NCBI RefSeq assembly: GCF_900129725.1
Contig: NZ_FQWQ01000001.1
Coordinates: 186,001 to 250,000 of the forward strand
Length of the DNA: 64,000 nucleotides
Source: Chryseolinea serpens
GTDB lineage: Bacteria; Bacteroidota; Bacteroidia; Cytophagales; Cyclobacteriaceae
Reading direction: 5' to 3'
How positions within the stretch are numbered: the stretch's first letter is position 1; every line of letters starts with the position of its first letter. Positions 52,117-60,972 of this stretch are shown piece after piece. Under the pieces are notes generated by a model, which saw nothing but the letters and a program-made list of their open reading frames with translations, made no database searches and was not told the origin of the DNA. Made by a program: the position numbers and the translations under genes.

Positions 52117-54513
52117 CTATTCCTTTAAAAAATTATCCCTCAGATAGCTGTAAAACCTTTTTTCAAATTCGCGGTCACCCAGGCCAAGCGCCGCTTGAAG
52201 ATCACCATTCTGGGCCAATACGTTTAACAGGCCTTCTTCTTCCCATGTCGTTTCGATGAATTCAATCAGCAGAAAACCGATGTCGTAGATCTTGCCATTG
52301 CCGTCTACGTCGTTGAGCTCTTTCAGGGTTGGGTATTTCCCTGTGCGCAGGTATTCAAATTTTTTTGGAGAATAAGATTGCTGCGCCACATAACTGGCCA
52401 TGGCTTCAAATAGCCATGCTGCGTCATCGGTAGTTTCGAACCGGGTAGGATCGGACTCACTCAATTGCGTTATGAATCGATAATGCACACAATGGGTAAA
52501 CTCGTGGATCGCTGCTTTGAGAAGACTCTCCCGCGTGTGATAACGGCCGGGATAGCCGGGCGAAACCATCTTAAAGGATTGATCATCCACCGCCATACCC
52601 ACATCGCTGTCGGCAGCCCCGGGTTGTCCGATTGCAAAATGATAGTTCTCGATGCCGGGATAGATCTCCACCTGCACCCGTCCGGGTAAGGCATCGATAC
52701 CAAAACTACCGAGCACCCTCGTGTAATTATTTTCAAGAACAACGGCCACCGCCTGGGCACTGGCCGAGTCCTCTGCGAGAAAGGATAGCACGAAATGTTT
52801 TGTTGCCAAAGTACGATTGAGTGCTGGATATTTTGGCGCAGAGAACTTGTTGATGCTCTCGCCCCCAAGGCGTGAGGCTACAACCTGGGAGCCGCCAGTG
52901 GTTGTGGATGCCTGTTGACATAACATAGAATCACGCAACAGCAATGAGCGGTCGTTTTTATAGGGTTGATATCTTCGCCAGAAGTTCATGTCGACCCCAT
53001 TTTTCTTATTTTTCAAAGCGATGGTCTGAAACGCATCTTCCATTGGGGCATCCGGAGGAATGGCGTTGATCTCATTCCAGAATGCGAGCCGGTAAAGATA
53101 TTCCCAGTTGCGTTGATCTTTGGCGGTGAGCACTTCGGAGGGATGGAAGGGTTCGACATTGCCGGTCTGAATGCCGGTCACCACCACGTCGCCGGTCAAA
53201 AGGATCTCGGAAAAGAAATCTGTCTTCGGTTTTGCAAGACTTGCATTCCAGGAAACGCCGACGCTGGCCGGATACCACTTGCCTTTCCAGGCTTTATAGG
53301 TTGTGATAGACTTTTGCCCAAGAACGGCGCAATGCGAATAGCCAAAAAGCATGGCGGCGCCCTTTGACGTTCCAAAGAATTTTGCCTGGTGAATACCTTT
53401 GGGGCTAAGCTCCATTTCCGTGCGGACAAACGCCAGGCTTTCGGTGTCGATGTAGAATTTTCCTTTATATAACGCTTTGTTTTTATAGGCATCTTTTTGA
53501 TCGAATGAAACGACATAAACTTCTTTGTCATCCAGCATGCTCGTCCCCTCCAGCTCGAAATCATGTTGTCTTAAAAAGTTAGCACCCGGAAATTCATCGT
53601 TGTTCCGGGAGTTCTTCAACTCGGCTGAGAAAATGATATCTGTGCTCAGACCGATCTCGAATCCCGTCCATCGAATGAAGGTTTGCAGAATACCCTGCAC
53701 GGCATGGAAATCTTTCACCCTTCGCCCTTTCACCACTTTGACCTGGCGGTCAGCCGATGGTGCAGCGGATTCGCGGTAGGCCTGGTAGACGGTCTCACTG
53801 GCCTCGATGGGATCGCCGTCCTCGAGGGCAAGGTCCCGTATGAAGTAGGTGTAGATGACTTTTCCTGTGTCATAGTTCTCATGGATACGAGCAATCGCTT
53901 CTTCGAGAATGGAGTGGCCGGTTTTCGATGTAACCACGACCGCGCCGAGTTGTGTTGATGCCGGCTCCAAGGATATCGTCACTATATTTTTATCCGGTGA
54001 ATATGAAAAACGGAAAGACTGATAGCCGATATAGGACACCGTTATTTTGCTACCTGCGTATTGTGCGGGAGCGTGTAGAATAAAGTCACCATCATGATTG
54101 GTGGCTACGCCAATACCCGTTTCATCGAGTCGTACCGAGGCCAGGGCGAGGGGTGTTCCAGACGGGCCATCGATAACTTTTCCTCGCACAACGAAACCCT
54201 TCTCTAAGTTGTGTTTATCTCTCAACACAATCTGTTCACCCACGACGGTGTATTCCACTTCGGCTTGTTTGAAAATTCTGTCGAGCGCATCATCGAGGCG
54301 GATGCGTTCGATGGAAAGCGTTATTTTTTTATTCAGCTCAACCCCTTCCGGGCTATAGGAAAACTTCAGATCATATCGCGCAGTCAATTCCGAAAGAACC
54401 CGCTCAAAGCGCATATCATAGAATGAAATGGAAACGCTTTGGTTAAGATCCTGCCCTCGGGAGGCGGTGCATAGCAAGATCAAGAGCGCAACGGTGGTGA
54501 ACAGTAGTTTCAT
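52117..54513 (-). CDS. STN / CarboxypepD_reg-like / peptidase-MA-type gluzincin protein
   Basis: A 798-residue exported protein. The start at 54513 (MKLLFTTVALLILLCTASRGQ) overlaps the FecR stop by four bases. Domains: STN secretin/TonB short N-terminal domain (about 22-95, MRFERVLSELTARYDLKFSYS); CarboxypepD_reg-like (about 105-190, VRGKVIDGPSGTPLALASVRL); a DUF5686-like beta-rich middle; and a C-terminal metallopeptidase with HEFTH at 670-674 and a downstream Glu 703 in WLFEAMASY, the gluzincin pattern. No TonB-receptor barrel is present. Sitting third after ECF sigma and FecR, it occupies the place normally taken by a TonB receptor. The STN domain may contact FecR. Confidence 0.88.
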   Translation of the reverse strand: MKLLFTTVALLILLCTASRGQDLNQSVSISFYDMRFERVLSELTARYDLKFSYSPEGVELNKKITLSIERIRLDDALDRIFKQAEVEYTVVGEQIVLRDKHNLEKGFVVRGKVIDGPSGTPLALASVRLDETGIGVATNHDGDFILHAPAQYAGSKITVSYIGYQSFRFSYSPDKNIVTISLEPASTQLGAVVVTSKTGHSILEEAIARIHENYDTGKVIYTYFIRDLALEDGDPIEASETVYQAYRESAAPSADRQVKVVKGRRVKDFHAVQGILQTFIRWTGFEIGLSTDIIFSAELKNSRNNDEFPGANFLRQHDFELEGTSMLDDKEVYVVSFDQKDAYKNKALYKGKFYIDTESLAFVRTEMELSPKGIHQAKFFGTSKGAAMLFGYSHCAVLGQKSITTYKAWKGKWYPASVGVSWNASLAKPKTDFFSEILLTGDVVVTGIQTGNVEPFHPSEVLTAKDQRNWEYLYRLAFWNEINAIPPDAPMEDAFQTIALKNKKNGVDMNFWRRYQPYKNDRSLLLRDSMLCQQASTTTGGSQVVASRLGGESINKFSAPKYPALNRTLATKHFVLSFLAEDSASAQAVAVVLENNYTRVLGSFGIDALPGRVQVEIYPGIENYHFAIGQPGAADSDVGMAVDDQSFKMVSPGYPGRYHTRESLLKAAIHEFTHCVHYRFITQLSESDPTRFETTDDAAWLFEAMASYVAQQSYSPKKFEYLRTGKYPTLKELNDVDGNGKIYDIGFLLIEFIETTWEEEGLLNVLAQNGDLQAALGLGDREFEKRFYSYLRDNFLKE

Positions 54514-55472
54514 TTTCCTTCGCAATTTTGTCCCGATAAAATATACTTTCCCCCTTGAAGCGTGTAGTGAACGTGAAGGCTGTAGCCGATGGCACCGAGA
54601 ACTTCCTCCAGGGTGGCATTTTGAAATGTTCCCGTGAATGTACATCGGAGTAACGCCGGGTCTTCGACTTCGAACGGCACATGAAAATAGCGCTCCAGGT
54701 CGAGAAGAATGTCGCGCATCGCAGTTCCATCAAACGCCAGTTGCCGCGTCTTCCACGCACGGGCATTGGGATTTGACGGCGTGGTCTCTATTTCGCGATG
54801 CTTCAAATCAAAACGAGCACCTTGACCCTGCACCACGACAACGTTTTTCTCTGCTCCGAAACGAACGCTCCCGTGGGTGACATCGAGCGCCAGGGTTTGT
54901 TCGTTTTCGTAGCTCCTCAGGTTAAAGGCGGTGCCCACGACGGTGGTGGAAACTTCCCCCGTGTGCACGATAAAAGGCTGCGCTGTATTGCTGTGCACTT
55001 CAAAATAAGCCTCACCTTTAAGCCAGATATCTCTTTGCTGTTCCTGGAAAGGATCAGGGTATTGCAGCTCCGTCGTCTCATTTAGCCAAACCACGGTGCT
55101 GTCGGGCAGAACGATACGGGTTTGCTCTCCCGCTTTTGTGGTCAGGATTTGAATTCCGCTGGCGCCTTTCGTCGATAGAAAATACCAACTCAAACCAAGC
55201 CCCACAATAAGTACGGCAGCAATTCGTAGCATCAGGCCAAGGCGGGTGATTTTTGTGGCGAGCATATTGCCCATCAGGTCTTCTATTCGATCGGCAAAAG
55301 CCGCTGACGGTTCTTCTTTTCTTTTGGCATCGAAATAAAGGAATGGCGCACGGTCGGCTGAAAGGTCAGATGGCACACGGTTGTAGTGCGCCAAAAGAAT
55401 CTCTTCTTCCTCCAGCGAGGTTTCGCCGCGGTAATATTTTGCGATCAGATCGTCCAACTTTTCTTTATCCAT
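54510..55472 (-). CDS. FecR-family anti-sigma factor
   Basis: A 320-residue protein: a cytosolic N-terminus (MDKEKLDDLIAKYYRGETSLEEEEILLAHYN), one membrane helix (about 80-100, LGLMLRIAAVLIVGLGLSWYFL) and a periplasmic FecR domain (TRIVLPDSTVVWLNETTELQYPD, GEAYFEV) plus a C-terminal DUF4974/secretin-like region (MRDILLDLERYFHVPFEVED). I start at 55472; the frame extends six codons to an ATG at 55490. It transmits a periplasmic signal to the sigma factor encoded upstream. It overlaps both neighbours: sigma stop at 55465 and the STN protein at 54513. Confidence 0.94.
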   Translation of the reverse strand: MDKEKLDDLIAKYYRGETSLEEEEILLAHYNRVPSDLSADRAPFLYFDAKRKEEPSAAFADRIEDLMGNMLATKITRLGLMLRIAAVLIVGLGLSWYFLSTKGASGIQILTTKAGEQTRIVLPDSTVVWLNETTELQYPDPFQEQQRDIWLKGEAYFEVHSNTAQPFIVHTGEVSTTVVGTAFNLRSYENEQTLALDVTHGSVRFGAEKNVVVVQGQGARFDLKHREIETTPSNPNARAWKTRQLAFDGTAMRDILLDLERYFHVPFEVEDPALLRCTFTGTFQNATLEEVLGAIGYSLHVHYTLQGGKYILSGQNCEGK

Positions 55473-55965
55473 GACCGGTATATTTTTCATACGCTTGCCG
55501 AAGTGTTATGCGTGCCCGTGATAGCGTAACGCGCACATGTTCCACGCGCATTCCTGTTATTTCGGTAATTTCATTGATCTCCAGCCCCTCGACACTGCGC
55601 AAATGGAGGACCGTACGTTGCAACTCCGGTAGTCTTTTGACCAAATGTTCCAGCAGTGCCACCGCTTCCCGAGCCTCTAACTGACGATGCAGGTTCACAT
55701 CAGATGCAATCGCGATTTGTTCGACATCCAGCATCATGTGCTTCGTACTTTTAAGCTTGTCGAGACATAGGTTGCGCGTCATTTGCAGGGTGTAAGCCTT
55801 CAGGTTCGCGATCGTGCTCAAAGATGCTCGTCTTGTCCAGAGCTTCAGAAATATTTCCTGTACACAGTCTTCAGCCTCTTCTGGATTGTTCAGCAGCGAC
55901 TTAGCAAACCGGTACAAGGCGCCTTTTAAGGGCAGAACATTGTTTTTGAATTCTTCTGAATGCAT
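55465..55965 (-). CDS. ECF sigma-70 factor
   Basis: A 166-residue sigma factor: sigma2 region (ALYRFAKSLLNNPEEAEDCVQEIFLKLWTRRA, TLQMTRNLCLDKLK) and sigma4 helix-turn-helix (LPELQRTVLHLRSVEGLEINEITEITGMRVEHVRVTLSRARITLRQAYEK). It belongs to the Bacteroidota FecI-like group used with FecR partners. First in the operon sigma-FecR-STN protein; overlapping genes imply tight coupling. No autoregulated promoter could be assigned from sequence alone. Confidence 0.95.
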   Translation of the reverse strand: MHSEEFKNNVLPLKGALYRFAKSLLNNPEEAEDCVQEIFLKLWTRRASLSTIANLKAYTLQMTRNLCLDKLKSTKHMMLDVEQIAIASDVNLHRQLEAREAVALLEHLVKRLPELQRTVLHLRSVEGLEINEITEITGMRVEHVRVTLSRARITLRQAYEKYTGHG

Positions 55966-56096
55966 CCGGATGGTAGACGGTGAAAATCAAAAAACATAAC
56001 AGGAAGAAAGGCTTTTTTTTGAAATCCCCAAGAAAGACCCGGGGTGAGGCAAGAACTAACTATAGAAAGTTGTTAGAACATGGTGTGGAAAATCCC

Positions 56097-57260
56097 TCAC
56101 GGTTGAAACATGATCACCGTATTCGGCCCGGGATGCTCCTTCACCATCTTCTTATTTTCCAACGGCGTCCATGGCTGACGGCCAAGCCCCGAGGGATCGG
56201 CATAGACACCCAACAGGGTGAATGCGTCGATCGCAAAGGGAACTCCCTCCGCGCCGAGTGGTGAGTTCCGGTCGGCCACGTGCAGGTGAAGGTGGGGGCC
56301 GGTGGTCTGACCGGTGAAACCGATGGCTGCGATCACATCTCCTTTCTTCACGCGTTGTCCCGACTTTACGGTGATGCTACCGGGTTGAAGATGCTCGTAG
56401 AATACGACCCGGTTGTTGTTGATGGCGATGGCAATATAATTTCCGGTGGCTTTCGAAGCAGGGTAGTCGGGATGGGCAGACAAGGTGAGGCTTTCCATAA
56501 AATCGATGCGGGTGGCCACGACCACGCCATCGCTGGCGGCCAGCACGGGGACGCCGTAGCCATACCAATTTCTGGTCGAGTCGCTGTTGCCCTTCGAAAA
56601 CTGTCCTTGCTGGTCGGGCATGATGAAGTCGATGGCAAAGCGGCCGGGGATGTGTTGTTCGCCGTCGGTGGTGAACATCACCCGCCGGTGACCGCGCTCC
56701 CAGGAGGGCTCATAAATGGCCACCCAAGGCCCACCCCGCAACGGCGTGCCTAGCACCACGGGCGAGGTTTTCGAATGTTGGATTTTGCCGCCTTCTACGG
56801 AGAAGGATCGTTTTGCGGCCGCTTGATTCAACGCGTCGACCTCAAGCCGATGAATAAGATGCACACCCGCATCGGCCTGTTTCAACGCTATTTCAAGATA
56901 GATAATCCCTGATCCATCTGGATTCAACACACCCTTTCTTCCTTTGTGTGTTCCATCGAGGCTGCCGTAGCGCCGGCTTAGATCGTCCCGGTTAAAGGTG
57001 GCGACAACGGAATGGTCACTGGTCTGGATCACCTCCAAGGTTTTTAGTTCCAGGGAGTCGTTCAATAAGTTGTCTAAGAGGAGTTCATAATAAACCATAG
57101 ACTTTCCATCGATCACCGTGGGCTGTGGGGTCTCCAGAACCCGTAGGTTGAAGGCTGGCGGTGTTGACTGGGCCAACGCTTTCGCCAGGCTTGCTACACA
57201 GAGGAGGAACAGAAAGCAGGATTTTGAAGCGCTCATTACGAATGGAGTCCGTTTGCCCAT
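56097..57260 (-). CDS. M23-family peptidase-like protein, exported
   Basis: A 387-residue protein with signal (MGKRTPFVMSASKSCFLFLLCVASLAKALAQ; ATG 57236 also possible). The N-terminal 170 residues are beta-rich with no known name. The C-terminal LytM/M23 domain has GYGVPVLAASDGVVV, NYIAIAINNNRVVFYEHL, VKKGDVIAAIGFTG and GPHLHLHVAD (H323/H325/H327). The first zinc-ligand position, normally His four residues before Asp, is Arg207 in GRFAIDF (Asp211); His203 could substitute. It is therefore either a divergent enzyme or a degenerate, regulatory M23 domain. Peptidoglycan hydrolysis is the family role. Confidence 0.85.
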   Translation of the reverse strand: MGKRTPFVMSASKSCFLFLLCVASLAKALAQSTPPAFNLRVLETPQPTVIDGKSMVYYELLLDNLLNDSLELKTLEVIQTSDHSVVATFNRDDLSRRYGSLDGTHKGRKGVLNPDGSGIIYLEIALKQADAGVHLIHRLEVDALNQAAAKRSFSVEGGKIQHSKTSPVVLGTPLRGGPWVAIYEPSWERGHRRVMFTTDGEQHIPGRFAIDFIMPDQQGQFSKGNSDSTRNWYGYGVPVLAASDGVVVATRIDFMESLTLSAHPDYPASKATGNYIAIAINNNRVVFYEHLQPGSITVKSGQRVKKGDVIAAIGFTGQTTGPHLHLHVADRNSPLGAEGVPFAIDAFTLLGVYADPSGLGRQPWTPLENKKMVKEHPGPNTVIMFQP

Positions 57261-57306
57261 GTCTTGATGAATACGACAGTTTTTATCGAAAGATCAATCC
57301 GATGCG

Positions 57307-59052
57307 TCACTTTATTGGTTTCTCCAATCGAAGCACGAGTCCTTCCATTTCCATATTCTTATGGGGATTGGATTGATCCGCCAGGCTGATCTCCACCGTG
57401 ATGAATTTTTTCGATTTCAGAGCGACGTCCATTAAATGCCTTGACTGTTCGGATATGCCTTGGATTTGGTAGCTCTCTAACGTAGTGGTTGATTCTTGCC
57501 CGTCAATTTTGATTCGCAATACCTTTTCTTCGCCTTTAGGAAGTTGCTGCAGCACTAGGGTGTATTTACCCTCGGGGGCGTCCTCAACGAACCATTCCAT
57601 CTTTATGAGGGTAGGCTTGGTCGAATTATAATCGCGTCCGCTATAGCTATGATAACTTATGGCATTGTCTGGTGTCAATAGATAAGACCCGGCAGGGGTG
57701 GCCGCCACCGTTTTGGATGGCGTGTATTGTAACTCACCCTCATACTCCAACGCAACAACATCGACAAGCGCTTTTGATTTCTGTTTACCTACATCGATTT
57801 TCCATTCACCATTTTCCTGGCTGAAAGAAAGATCTTTCGATTTGTCCGATAACCGGTAAGCTTTTGTCACCTTGGACTGGAGTCCTTTCAAAATCAACTT
57901 GCCGTCTGCAGGCCCGTTCAACAAGAACAAATATTCTTTGCCCGGTTTGCTGGTCAGTACTCCCCAGGTTTGTTCGGGCAGGAGGGAAGCTGTAGTGTTA
58001 TAGATACCTTCACTATTCTGCTTAAACCAAGCACCCATTGTTAAGAGCACGTCCCGCTCGAAGGGAACGATCCCGCCATCGCCCATGGGACCGATGTTCA
58101 GCAAATAGTTGCCGCCGGCGCTCACCACCTTGATGAGGGACGTGAGCTTTTCCTTTGCTTTTTCCTTGGCGTCACCGCGCACTTGCCAGGAGCGGTAGCC
58201 CCAGGTTTCATCAAACATGGAGGCCGGTGTTTGCCACAGGGTGCCCATGCGGAAATCGGGAGAGGCGTTGTCACCCATCACGGCAAAATCGCCCTGGTCG
58301 TTCCACAGGCGGCCGCTCAGCAAGCAATCGGGTTGATGTTTTCTGACCATGGCGGCCAACTCCTGGCTTTGTTGCAGGGTGGGCTTGCCCATGTCGAACC
58401 AGATCTCCGAGAGCGGGCCGTATTGGGTCACGAGCTCTTCCACTTGGTTTAGGTTGAACTGGTGGTGTGTGGGGGGAATGGAGTCGCTGTTGGTTTCCGA
58501 GATCGGCGAGGCGCCGGGGAAATCCCAATCGATGAGTGAGAAGTAAACGCCAAACTTCAAGCCCTGTTTCCGGCACGCATCGGCCAGCTCCTTGATCACG
58601 TCGTGTTTGTAGGGCGTGGCGTCGACAATATTGAAATCCGAAAATTTAGTGTGGAACATTGCAAAGCCATCGTGATGTTTGGAAGTGATTACGATCGACT
58701 TCATTCCCGCCTGCTTTGCCAGGGACGCAACGGAGTCGGGATTCCATTTCTCCGGATTGAAGCTCTTGGCCAGCGCGTGGAATTCTTCCTTGGTGATCTT
58801 TCCGTGCGCGCGGATCTGTTCGCTGTACCCTTTCGTTACCTTCTCATTTTTCCAGACCCCTGCCGGCAGCGAGAACAAACCAAAGTGAATGAACATGGAA
58901 TACTTCTGATGCTGCCATTCGGCGATGGCTTGCGCAGAGGGCTTGGGTGTCGATTGTACGGGGGCGGCATCCTGGACAGGCTTTTCTTTTTGACAAGCCG
59001 TGAAGACCACCAACGCGAGGGCCAGGTGGATAAAGGAATTTATTCTTTTCAT
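57307..59052 (-). CDS. GH29 alpha-L-fucosidase, lipoprotein
   Basis: A 581-residue lipoprotein (MKRINSFIHLALALVVFTACQ). The GH29 barrel spans about 40-360: YSMFIHFGLFSLPAGVW, ITSKHHDGFAMFHTKFSDFN, KFGVYFSLIDW, and the nucleophile Asp in LSEIWFDMGKP, followed by the GRLWNDQGDF loop. The rest is a beta-sandwich likely contacting substrate or membrane glycans. It hydrolyses alpha-linked L-fucose from glycans or glycoproteins outside the cytoplasm. It lies downstream of the two carboxylesterases but after a 237-base gap with repeats, so it probably has its own promoter. Confidence 0.92.
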   Translation of the reverse strand: MKRINSFIHLALALVVFTACQKEKPVQDAAPVQSTPKPSAQAIAEWQHQKYSMFIHFGLFSLPAGVWKNEKVTKGYSEQIRAHGKITKEEFHALAKSFNPEKWNPDSVASLAKQAGMKSIVITSKHHDGFAMFHTKFSDFNIVDATPYKHDVIKELADACRKQGLKFGVYFSLIDWDFPGASPISETNSDSIPPTHHQFNLNQVEELVTQYGPLSEIWFDMGKPTLQQSQELAAMVRKHQPDCLLSGRLWNDQGDFAVMGDNASPDFRMGTLWQTPASMFDETWGYRSWQVRGDAKEKAKEKLTSLIKVVSAGGNYLLNIGPMGDGGIVPFERDVLLTMGAWFKQNSEGIYNTTASLLPEQTWGVLTSKPGKEYLFLLNGPADGKLILKGLQSKVTKAYRLSDKSKDLSFSQENGEWKIDVGKQKSKALVDVVALEYEGELQYTPSKTVAATPAGSYLLTPDNAISYHSYSGRDYNSTKPTLIKMEWFVEDAPEGKYTLVLQQLPKGEEKVLRIKIDGQESTTTLESYQIQGISEQSRHLMDVALKSKKFITVEISLADQSNPHKNMEMEGLVLRLEKPIK

Positions 59053-59169
59053 GGGGAAGGGAATGATCCAATGGCAATATAATGAAGCCGCTGAATAACC
59101 CCAGGCTTAGGCTCTTGCCGGCGCACAGATTTAATCTGATTTATGGTTCCTTGGAGATGGTCGGATGCA

Positions 59170-59260
59170 GTCAGGGCTAAAGCCCGGAGGAAGAAGGTGT
59201 TTTTAACCCTGGCCTAAAGGCCAGGGTTATTCAATTCCGGGACTCAGGTTCATCCCGGAC
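59170..59260. repeat. Hairpin cluster between esterase and fucosidase genes
   Basis: Three inverted repeats: GGGCT/AGCCC near 59174; AACCCTGGCC (59205-59214) pairing with 59219-59228 around TAAA; and TCCGGGA (59236-59242) with 59253-59259. The style (GC-rich stems, small loops, intergenic) is like the array at 24325 but the sequences differ. No transposase nearby. Confidence 0.6.
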
Positions 59261-59289
59261 TACATATCTCCAAGTTTATCAGAAAGCCT

Positions 59290-60942
59290 TCAGGCCAGCG
59301 CCTTCCGTGCTTCCCTGTCGGGATCGTTCTTCACGGCACATGTATCGTCGAGGATCATCGTCTCGCCGTTGGCTGCGGTATAGGCAGGCCAGCGCGGCAG
59401 CGATCCTCCATTGGGATTACCCGTGCGCATAAAGTTCACCAACGCGTCCGACATTTTGGTTGAAAGTTTGCGCGGTCGTGCGCCGCCGCCTGTGTGCGTG
59501 ATCATGACGTCGGTGTTGTAGAACCAAAAACAAATATCAGAGCAGTGGAAAGCACGCATCCGGTTGTCGAACAACGGCGGCTGCCAGCCAAACCAGGCCA
59601 CATACACGCCGGCCGATTGCTTGGATTTTGCATCGGCCAGGGCAATGGCATTCTGACGGTTGCTGGCAATCATAGACCAGATCTCGATCGGCCGTTTATC
59701 GGGGAAGGCTTTCGTGTAGGCATCCACAATGCTTCCGGTCTTATCGCCAAAGCGATCTTTGAGTTTATCCTTGACACCGTTGATGTCTATTTTCTCAAGA
59801 GCGGAATCGGTCCGGCTCGGCGATTGCTCGTTGAAGGTGGAACAGATGAGCATGGGTACATCCGCCGCAGTAGGAGCGGGCTCGAGGTTGTAGGGATGTT
59901 GTGGCAGATAGGTTCCGTCCACAACGGGAGCAAAGCCACCGCCGCCGCCGAACATGGGCAGCTTCAGATCTTCCCTGTACTTGGTGAAGGCCCGCGAGGC
60001 AAATTCCAGGTATTGTTTCCAGGGCATTTGCTGGAGCTTATCCATATCGTTGTAGGTGAGGCCGGCTTCCTTCAGAATGTAGGACGCCAGCTTTTCGGCA
60101 TTGCCCTTCTCTACGGCCTTCAACGAAGATCCGCTCAACGCCACAGCCTTGTGAAACAATCCCTTTGCGGCGGGCATGGCCGTGAGCACGCACACTTTTG
60201 CTCCGCCACCCGACTGTCCCATGATGGTGACATTGCCGGGGTCGCCGCCAAAATTGGTGATGTTGTCGCGCACCCATTCCAGGGCGGCCACACAATCCAG
60301 CATGCCCACGTTTCCGGAAGCGCCAAACTTCTCGCCGGCCGCGCCAAAGTGTGCATAGCCGAAAGGACCCAGCCGGTGGTTGATGGAAACAAACACGATG
60401 TCGTTCTTCCGGGAAAGATTTTCGCCGTGGTATCCGTCCTGTTCAATAGCGTTCCCGTTGGCATATCCGCCGCCGTGCAGCCAAACCATCACGGGCCGTT
60501 TCTTGCCGTCGTTGATGGCCGGCGTCCACACGTTTAGTTTCAGACAGTCTTCGCTGACGTCGTCGTAGTTCCAGTGATCCACAAACGAGGCATAGACGTT
60601 CGCATATCTTTTTTCCATGTTCTGGGGCGCTGTGTTGCCCCACCACACGGCGGGCAGCACCTCGGTCCACGGTTTGGGTTTCTGAGGGGGCATGAACCGG
60701 TTGGCACCGGATGTGTCGGCCCCGTACGGGATGCCCAGGAACGTGTTGATGCCACGCAACATGAAGCCTTTGACTTTACCATAGGCCGTATTCGCCACAG
60801 CAATATCGTCTCCGATGAATAATACCTGACCGTCTTTATCGGCATCGTTCCGGCTGCCGGAGGCGATGGCCTGTGGCGCAAAGCCAAGCGCTGCTGCGCT
60901 GAGCCCGGCGTTCTGAATAAATTTCCTGCGATTGGTCTTCAT
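59290..60942 (-). CDS. Type-B carboxylesterase with Tat-like signal
   Basis: A 550-residue esterase. The N-terminus MKTNRRKFIQNAGLSAAALGFAPQAIASG has a twin-arginine motif (RRKFIQ), so Tat export is likely. The oxyanion/active-site core is VMVWLHGGGYANGN and the nucleophile elbow GQSGGGAKV; EDCLKLNVW and GNVGMLDCVAALEWVRDNI are typical. Catalytic His lies in RAFHCSDICFWF. Substrate unknown. Paralogous to the next gene upstream (60973-62613), 30 bases apart, so an operon of two esterases using different export routes. Confidence 0.93.
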   Translation of the reverse strand: MKTNRRKFIQNAGLSAAALGFAPQAIASGSRNDADKDGQVLFIGDDIAVANTAYGKVKGFMLRGINTFLGIPYGADTSGANRFMPPQKPKPWTEVLPAVWWGNTAPQNMEKRYANVYASFVDHWNYDDVSEDCLKLNVWTPAINDGKKRPVMVWLHGGGYANGNAIEQDGYHGENLSRKNDIVFVSINHRLGPFGYAHFGAAGEKFGASGNVGMLDCVAALEWVRDNITNFGGDPGNVTIMGQSGGGAKVCVLTAMPAAKGLFHKAVALSGSSLKAVEKGNAEKLASYILKEAGLTYNDMDKLQQMPWKQYLEFASRAFTKYREDLKLPMFGGGGGFAPVVDGTYLPQHPYNLEPAPTAADVPMLICSTFNEQSPSRTDSALEKIDINGVKDKLKDRFGDKTGSIVDAYTKAFPDKRPIEIWSMIASNRQNAIALADAKSKQSAGVYVAWFGWQPPLFDNRMRAFHCSDICFWFYNTDVMITHTGGGARPRKLSTKMSDALVNFMRTGNPNGGSLPRWPAYTAANGETMILDDTCAVKNDPDREARKALA

Positions 60943-60972
60943 GGCTGAAATGAGTTTAGGGGTATGCGTTAA

